From Treponema sp. (GTDB lineage Bacteria; Spirochaetota; Spirochaetia; Treponematales; Breznakiellaceae): 8,491 bases of DNA. Positions 4,316 to 8,491 of this stretch are shown one piece after another. The notes beneath the pieces are model-generated. The model was not told the DNA's origin. It did not search any database and saw only the letters and a list, made by a program, of their open reading frames with translations. Made by a program: the position numbers and the translations under genes. The stretch spans positions 1 to 8,491 of the forward strand of contig JAISFT010000275.1 of the NCBI GenBank assembly GCA_031263435.1. The letters run 5' to 3'. Each line of letters starts with the position of its first letter. Position 1 is the stretch's first letter.

Positions 4316-5939
4316 AAATTCAAGGACAAAAAGATTCGCTGTTAACCTGGGGCTTGCAGTCTTAGGGATGGTTCTTTTCGCCCTTTCCTTCCCCAACCTG
4401 CTGGTGGAAAGGGGCCTTTTCTTTGTGGCATGGATCGCCTGGGTTCCGGTTTTTCTGCTGGTTAGCCGTGTAAGCCTTCCTGGATCGATCTTTTGGGGCG
4501 CCCTCTACGGTTATGGGGCCTACAGTATATTTAATTATTGGATGGGCGCCTTTCACCCCATGGCAGGACTCGTTATCAATGCCATCGCCGTGGTATACTT
4601 GGCGGTCACTTTTTTCCTTCTTAAATTGGCGGAACTGCTCTTCCGGCGCCGTTTTTACCTGGTCCAATGGGGTATCTGGCTGGCCTATGAATACCTGCGG
4701 ACCAAGGGCTTTCTGACCTACCCCTATGGAATTTCCGGCTATTCCCAGTGGGAGTTTATTCCCCTCATCCAGATAGCCGGTCTTGCGGGGGTGTGGGCGG
4801 TGTCCGCCCTGGTGGTGTTCCCTTCCGCCTGGCTGGGCGCCGCACTGAGGGGGATCAACCATTGGAAGGCAATACCGGGAGCCATTGCCGGTTTTTTCCG
4901 CCGGGAGCGTATAAGCGCCGTCTCCTGGCTTGTCTGTGTGGGCCTCTCCCTTGGCTACGGAATCGTTTCCCTGGGGGGCTATGACGATGCGCCCCTTGTC
5001 CGAATCGCCCTGATCCAGCACAACACCGATCCCTGGCGGGGGGATATGGACGAATACCGGCAGAATTTCCGGGTCCTCAGCCGCCTTTCTGATGAGGCCC
5101 TGCGGGCCGATCCAAAGCCCGACATGGTGGTTTGGTCGGAAACCGCCTTTGTTCCCCGGATCTACTGGCACAGCGTCTACCGGGATGAACAGGAATCCTG
5201 GGAACTGGTCCGGGAACTCCTGGCCTACCTTTCCCGGCAGGAAGTTCCGTTTGTCCTGGGAAACGACGATGCCCGTATCGAGGGAGACGGCCGGGGAGGC
5301 TGGAAGCGGGTGGACTACAACGCGGTTTTACTTTTTGAGGAGGGGGAGATCAGCAGCCTGTACCGTAAGCTCCATTTGGTACCCTTTACCGAGTATTTCC
5401 CCTACCAGCGGCAATTTCCCTGGATCTACAATGCCCTGGTCGCCACCGACACCCATTTTTGGGAAAGGGGGAAGGAGGCGACGGTTTTTTCCGTCCCCAT
5501 TCCCCGTTCCGGCGGCCCCGGTACCCTGAAATTTTCCACCCCCATCTGTTTTGAGGATAGCTTTGGCTATTTAAGCCGGGAATTTGTACGGAACGGGGCG
5601 GAACTTATCGTGAATCTAACCAATGACGCGTGGTCCCACAGCCTCCCCTCCCAGAATCAGCACCTGGGCATGGCGGTTTTCCGGGCCGTAGAGAATCGCC
5701 GTTCCATGGTTCGTTCCACTGCCTCCGGTCAGACCTGTAGTATAAACCCCAATGGCCGTGTTATTGCCCTGGCCCCTCCCTTTGCGGAGAATTGGATTAA
5801 CGTTGAGGTTCCGGTGCTTGCCGGCACAACCCCCTATACGCTTTTTGGGGACTATCTTGGCGTATTTTTTGTAATCCTGTCGGCGGCCCTGTTGATTTTT
5901 GGCGCCGTATCCCGTATACTGAATAGCATTAAAAAATGA
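4302..5939 (+). CDS. lnt: Apolipoprotein N-acyltransferase
   Basis: Lnt adds the third acyl chain to the N-terminal cysteine of diacylated lipoproteins in the inner membrane, the last step of lipoprotein maturation after Lgt and LspA. The 545-residue protein has about seven hydrophobic segments (residues about 14-225), with the family's EYLRTKGFLTYPYG loop (130-143). A periplasmic nitrilase-like domain (about 232-500) and a final membrane helix (about 514-537) follow. The catalytic triad is intact: Glu280 (VVWSETAF), Lys356 (YRKLHLVPFTEYFP) and Cys416 (STPICFED). Glu364 and the VNLTNDAW stretch also fit. ATG 4302 overlaps the HU stop by 14 nt, so the two are likely coupled; a weak GTGGA precedes it. 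Its presence fits a diderm rich in lipoproteins. Confidence 0.96.
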   Translation: MNLIKNSRTKRFAVNLGLAVLGMVLFALSFPNLLVERGLFFVAWIAWVPVFLLVSRVSLPGSIFWGALYGYGAYSIFNYWMGAFHPMAGLVINAIAVVYLAVTFFLLKLAELLFRRRFYLVQWGIWLAYEYLRTKGFLTYPYGISGYSQWEFIPLIQIAGLAGVWAVSALVVFPSAWLGAALRGINHWKAIPGAIAGFFRRERISAVSWLVCVGLSLGYGIVSLGGYDDAPLVRIALIQHNTDPWRGDMDEYRQNFRVLSRLSDEALRADPKPDMVVWSETAFVPRIYWHSVYRDEQESWELVRELLAYLSRQEVPFVLGNDDARIEGDGRGGWKRVDYNAVLLFEEGEISSLYRKLHLVPFTEYFPYQRQFPWIYNALVATDTHFWERGKEATVFSVPIPRSGGPGTLKFSTPICFEDSFGYLSREFVRNGAELIVNLTNDAWSHSLPSQNQHLGMAVFRAVENRRSMVRSTASGQTCSINPNGRVIALAPPFAENWINVEVPVLAGTTPYTLFGDYLGVFFVILSAALLIFGAVSRILNSIKK

Positions 5940-6000
5940 TCCTACTGCGAATAGAAGAAACCGGTAACAATCCGCCGGATCAGCTGTTTAGCTTTTTTAG

Positions 6001-6023
6001 GCCGTTCATGCACGCTGAACGGC
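6001..6023 (+). promoter_or_regulatory. 8-bp hairpin in the gap between lnt and the response regulator
   Basis: GCCGTTCA (6001-6008) pairs perfectly with TGAACGGC (6016-6023), loop TGCACGC. The T-run (5993-5998) lies before the stem, not after it, so it is not an intrinsic terminator on the plus strand; nor is there a T-run in the right place for the minus strand. The surrounding gap (5940-6093, 154 nt) also holds two copies of GTAACAA (5964 and 6076). I see no convincing promoter, although one is expected here. Confidence 0.45.
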
Positions 6024-6093
6024 GCAGGCTTTGTGGGCAGCGGTTCCTTGTTTCTGGAAGGGTAAGCATACGGTGGTAACAAGGAAGGGGTTC

Positions 6094-6789
6094 ATGAATA
6101 CCCGAAAGAAGATACTCATCGCCGATGATGAACAGCTTAATCTTGAGTTCTTCGAAGTCATGCTCTCCAAGCTCGGCTTTATTGTTGAAAAGGCCAACGA
6201 CGGCGTAGAGGCCCTGGAAAAGGTCAAACGTTTTTTGCCCGATCTTATCCTTCTGGATAACATCATGCCCCGCATGTCGGGCTGGGAGCTTACGAAGATC
6301 CTCAAAACGGACCCTAAATTTCAGGATATTCCGGTTGTTATGCTCTCCGCCCTGGACGATGTAAAGGATAAACTGGAAGCCTATGGTTTGGGGGTTGAGG
6401 ATTACATCACCAAGCCCTTCAATTTTTCCGAGGTTCTGGCCCGTATTCAGGTGGTTTTACGCAACCGGGAACTGTTTGCCCAGATCGCAGTGCGGGAAGA
6501 ACGGCTGGGTTTGGCGGAAACCCTGAACGGGGATATCGGAAACTGCCTCCGCAGTCTTGTCCGGGGCCTTGATGAAATGGACGAGGTTCTGGCGAAGTTC
6601 TCCACTGCGGATCAGGGCGGGATTCCGCCGCTTCTTTCGGCGGCGGCAGAGAAAAGCCGGTTATTGCGGAAACAACTGGCGGAACTGGACGCCCGGATTG
6701 AAAAAACCATGAAAAAGTGGGAATTATTAAAGAAAAACGAAATAGGCCTTAAGGAATTGGAGAATCAGGGCTATGAACAGCAGGAATAA
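6094..6789 (+). CDS. Response regulator, REC domain plus helical HisKA-like domain
   Basis: The first 125 residues of this 231-residue protein are a receiver domain: acidic pocket Asp11/Asp12 (IADDE), phosphoacceptor Asp55 (LILLDNIMP), Ser85 (VVMLSALDD) and Lys107 (ITKPFN). All key residues are present, so phosphorylation is likely. No DNA-binding or enzymatic output domain is seen. Residues about 128-225 form long charged helices. LAETLNGDIGNCLRSL (140-155) looks like the HisKA phosphotransfer motif (LAHEINNPL) but has Gly146 where His is expected. The last part (about 185-225) is Lys/Glu-rich and probably coiled coil. Start ATG 6094 has AAGGAAGGGG (6081-6090) just upstream; an in-frame GTG at 6031 would add 21 unlikely residues. 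No partner kinase gene is in the window. Eight nt downstream lies the bactofilin, so an operon is likely. Confidence 0.88.
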   Translation: MNTRKKILIADDEQLNLEFFEVMLSKLGFIVEKANDGVEALEKVKRFLPDLILLDNIMPRMSGWELTKILKTDPKFQDIPVVMLSALDDVKDKLEAYGLGVEDYITKPFNFSEVLARIQVVLRNRELFAQIAVREERLGLAETLNGDIGNCLRSLVRGLDEMDEVLAKFSTADQGGIPPLLSAAAEKSRLLRKQLAELDARIEKTMKKWELLKKNEIGLKELENQGYEQQE

Positions 6790-6797
6790 TTCAAGAC

Positions 6798-7232
6798 ATG
6801 GCTAAAACAGAGGGCAAAAAGAAAGACACCCCTGCCGAGGTAGTACTGGGGGAGAGCACCAACTTTAACGGGTTTCTCCGCTTCAAGGAAACGTTGCGGA
6901 TCCGGGGGAAATTCAAGGGTGCCATAGAGGCAACCGGGGCTCTTATTGTTGACAAGGGCGCTGTGGTGGAGGCGGATCGTATCTCCGTCACTTCCCTTAC
7001 CGTTTACGGTACCGTGATTGGCGCCGTCCACGCGATAGACAAGGTAGATATGCTCAGCGGTGCGGAGCTGCGGGGAGACGTTACTGCCGCCCGGCTGCGG
7101 ATTGCCGATGGGGTACTGTTTGAAGGTCAGTGCAGCATGACCGGGGTGGACAAGGAAGTGGAAATTTTTTCCCGCCCTACGGGGGAAATAAAAGCAGAAT
7201 TGCAAAGACTCCATGGGCCGGGCAGAGGATAG
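6798..7232 (+). CDS. Bactofilin (polymerising cytoskeletal protein)
   Basis: Bactofilins self-assemble without nucleotide into filaments below the membrane and position envelope-building machinery. The 144-residue product has a short charged N-terminal tail (MAKTEGKKKDTPAE) and then the beta-helix core, residues about 15-120. The turns are regular: LGESTNFNGFLRFKETLRIRG, GAIEATGALIVDKGAVVEAD, ISVTSLTVYGTVIGAV, VDMLSGAELRGDV and ADGVLFEGQCSMTG. The SPTG-like end (FSRPTGEIKAELQRLHG) forms a C-terminal tail. Size and motifs match single-domain bactofilins (DUF583). Cys112 is in the FEGQC turn. ATG 6798 follows the response-regulator stop by 8 nt; the ribosome-binding site (AGGA, 6782-6785) is weak and distant, which suggests coupling. 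The last 20 nt overlap the next gene. A role in spirochaete shape or envelope growth is inferred from the family. Confidence 0.93.
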   Translation: MAKTEGKKKDTPAEVVLGESTNFNGFLRFKETLRIRGKFKGAIEATGALIVDKGAVVEADRISVTSLTVYGTVIGAVHAIDKVDMLSGAELRGDVTAARLRIADGVLFEGQCSMTGVDKEVEIFSRPTGEIKAELQRLHGPGRG

Positions 7233-7761
7233 CGCCGCCTCCGAAAAGGCCGAAGCAACGGCCCGGCGGCTGGTGGAGATCCTGACCCGCCGTTCCCAAA
7301 CCATGACGGCGGCGGAGTCCTGTACCGCCGGCCTGGTGGCGGATCTGGTTGCCCGGATTCCCGGTGCATCACGGGTGCTGTGGGGGTCCTTTGTTACCTA
7401 CATGGTGGATGCGAAGGTCAGGGCGCTGGGCCTGGATCCCCAGGATCTTGAAAAATTCGGCCCCGTAAGCCGGGAGACCGCCTGCGCTATGGCCCTGGGG
7501 GCCCTTGATAAGAGCGGCGCCGATTATGCGGTGGCCGTTACCGGTTTGGCCGGCCCCGGTGGAGACGGGACGGCAGTCCCGGTGGGGACAGTATGGATAG
7601 CGGCCGCGGGCCGGGAAGGGATGCCGCAGTCCCGAATGTTTCGCTTTGCAGGGTCCCGGAACGGGATTCGGGAGTATGCCGCCCGGAAAGCCCTGGAAGT
7701 TTTATTAACGCAAATATTATTGGGAGAAAATAATGGAAATGAACTTCCTTCTTCCCTTTAA
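7213..7761 (+). CDS. pncC: Nicotinamide-nucleotide amidohydrolase (CinA C-terminal domain, PncC)
   Basis: PncC deamidates nicotinamide mononucleotide to nicotinate mononucleotide, recycling pyridine nucleotides in the cytosol. The 182-residue product (stand-alone domain, usually about 160) carries the signatures TAAESCTAGL with nucleophile Ser36, TYMVDAKVRALG with Tyr63 and Lys68, and VTGLAGPGGDGTAVPVGTVWIA (109-130). There is no N-terminal COG1058 domain, so this is the short form and not full CinA. The SCTGG motif reads SCTAG, a tolerated variant. ATG 7213 lies inside the bactofilin gene (20-nt overlap, another frame) and the first 15 residues are polar and unconserved; a shorter start would be possible but no in-frame ATG is seen before Met31. 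The tail (GENNGNELPSSL) is an extension. Rho begins 20 or 26 nt downstream. Confidence 0.92.
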   Translation: MGRAEDSAASEKAEATARRLVEILTRRSQTMTAAESCTAGLVADLVARIPGASRVLWGSFVTYMVDAKVRALGLDPQDLEKFGPVSRETACAMALGALDKSGADYAVAVTGLAGPGGDGTAVPVGTVWIAAAGREGMPQSRMFRFAGSRNGIREYAARKALEVLLTQILLGENNGNELPSSL

Positions 7762-7770
7762 CTTTTTATA

Positions 7771-7774
7771 GGAG
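7771..7774 (+). promoter_or_regulatory. Ribosome-binding site of rho
   Basis: GGAG, part of TATAGGAG. The spacer is 7 nt to TTG 7782 and 13 nt to ATG 7788. The spacing favours the TTG, so it bears on the choice of start. Confidence 0.6.
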
Positions 7775-7781
7775 ACTAAGT

Positions 7782-8491
7782 TTGTCTATGGCAGTTGCAC
7801 GGAGAAGCTCAAAAGCAAAATCAGCGGAAGTTCCGCTGGAAGAAGTGGTGACGGCGGGCCGGAGAAAGAGAACTCCGGCGGGAAACCCCCTTAGGGAGGA
7901 AGATTTTTCTTCCCCCGGCGCCGGTTCGGAAGAAACCCGGCCGGGATCCTTGGATTCCGCCGATGACAGTTGGACTGCCGGCGGGGAAGATAACCCGGAG
8001 GATCGTTCGGGGGGCCGGATAGTGGTCCGGGCCCGGACCAAACGGACCGTTTCTCCCCGGGACTCCCGGGAACGGGAAAACCGGGTCCGGCAGGGGTCCG
8101 GCGATACCTATGATAACGGGAATGGGAACAGCGCCTCTTACGGCGAATACTCCCGGTCCCCCGGAGGGGCGCGGCAGACGGCCCAGATGGACCTCCCCCC
8201 CGAAGGGAATCCCGGTTTTCCGCTTCCAAAGGGACGATCTCCGGTCCCGCAGGAAGCGCCGGTCCTGCCGAAGAATCTGCCCCCCATGCCGGACATCTAC
8301 GGCAAGCCCGAACCCCGGGGCGATCAGGATAACGGCAAGCCCCGGCTCTGCATTAACGAGCTTATCCGGCTCAACATGATGGATCTGCGGGATCTGGCGG
8401 CCTGTTACAACATCTCCCACGAAGATATGGTGAACATGAAGAAGCAGGAGATCATCTTCTCCCTGCTCAAGGCCCATACCGAGCGGGGCGG
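7782..8491 (+). CDS. rho: Transcription termination factor Rho, N-terminal part, with a long disordered extension
   Basis: Rho is a hexameric RNA-dependent ATPase that ends transcription. Only about 235 residues are in the window; the RNA-binding OSD/cold-shock part and the ATPase core lie beyond the right edge. The Rho-N helical domain starts near residue 188 (INELIRLNMMDLRDL) and includes NMKKQEIIFSLLKAH, close to E. coli RMRKQDIIFAILKQH. Before it are about 185 residues of low-complexity, unstructured sequence rich in Arg, Gly, Pro, Ser and Glu (for example RARTKRTVSPRDSRERENR, YDNGNGNSASYGE). GGAG at 7771-7774 is 7 nt from TTG 7782 and 13 nt from ATG 7788, both in frame. I take TTG, but ATG would lose only two residues. 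The gene follows pncC by 20 nt, so it may be co-transcribed. Confidence 0.92.
   Translation, partial: MSMAVARRSSKAKSAEVPLEEVVTAGRRKRTPAGNPLREEDFSSPGAGSEETRPGSLDSADDSWTAGGEDNPEDRSGGRIVVRARTKRTVSPRDSRERENRVRQGSGDTYDNGNGNSASYGEYSRSPGGARQTAQMDLPPEGNPGFPLPKGRSPVPQEAPVLPKNLPPMPDIYGKPEPRGDQDNGKPRLCINELIRLNMMDLRDLAACYNISHEDMVNMKKQEIIFSLLKAHTERG

Noticed and set aside
4362..5171. Minus-strand open frame of 269 codons opposite lnt.
   Set aside because: It lies wholly opposite the conserved membrane half of Lnt, has no ribosome-binding site I trust, and the product is Gly/Pro/His-rich without a fold signature.
6001..6023. Hairpin read as an intrinsic terminator of lnt.
   Set aside because: The T-run is upstream of the stem and nothing T-rich follows it; on the minus strand the order is also wrong.
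6031..6093. Upstream GTG start for the response regulator.
   Set aside because: It would add 21 residues (MWAAVPCFWKGK...) before a receiver domain that normally starts within a few residues. ATG 6094 has an AAGGAAGGGG site just upstream.
7821..8477. Minus-strand open frame of 218 codons opposite the rho N-terminal region.
   Set aside because: The plus frame continues into a clear Rho-N domain and has a good start. The antisense frame is Gly/Pro-rich, an artefact of the low-complexity codons. Its existence did prompt me to check that the rho extension itself is coding: the frame stays open across 185 codons and enters Rho-N without a break.
1..8491. CRISPR array, insertion sequence, phage or defence genes.
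   Set aside because: There are no regularly spaced repeats, no transposase or integrase motifs, and no nuclease or toxin-antitoxin pairs. The genes are mainly chromosomal housekeeping types.

Overview
The window looks like a chromosomal housekeeping segment of a spirochaete, most likely in the Treponema/Treponematales group and perhaps close to the termite-gut treponemes. I infer this from gene content and order: a V-type (not F-type) ATPase K subunit, a run of rpsT, HU, lnt and later rho that I recall as Treponema-like, a small outer-membrane barrel of spirochaetal type, and a bactofilin. No search was possible, so the taxon is an inference. All genes lie on the plus strand. The sequence is GC-rich by eye, except for one visibly AT-richer gene (1442-1936). 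TTG starts are frequent.

Layout. 1-231 is the 3' end of the V-ATPase proteolipid gene. It is followed 6 nt later, in the same frame, by ispG (isoprenoid MEP pathway, 4Fe-4S enzyme). A GC-rich hairpin separates ispG from a secreted small beta-barrel protein (1442-1936). A structured 147-nt gap with three successive hairpins then leads to a secreted TPR protein whose real start is probably GTG 2084. A TTGACA promoter (3253-3258) opens the next block: a 56-residue zinc-ribbon protein (3322-3492), ribosomal protein S20 with a TTG start (3605), an HU/IHF-family protein (3965) and apolipoprotein N-acyltransferase Lnt (4302, overlapping HU by 14 nt). After a 154-nt gap comes a tight cluster: a response regulator with an unusual C-terminal helical domain (6094), a bactofilin (6798), a PncC/CinA-C amidohydrolase (7213, overlapping the bactofilin) and the start of rho (7782 or 7788), which runs off the right edge.

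How they fit together. Lnt, the barrel protein, the TPR protein and the bactofilin all concern the cell envelope. S20, HU and Rho concern information processing. IspG and PncC are metabolic. No mobile element, CRISPR array, tRNA or rRNA is visible. No gap exceeds about 155 nt.

The least ordinary signals are: a response regulator carrying what looks like a HisKA-type motif with the phospho-histidine replaced; Rho with about 185 disordered residues before its N-terminal domain; a repeated GTAACAA motif confined almost entirely to the intergenic gaps; competing hairpins between rpsT and HU; and the unannotated-looking 56-residue zinc ribbon. None amounts to a clearly new system, but several can be tested.
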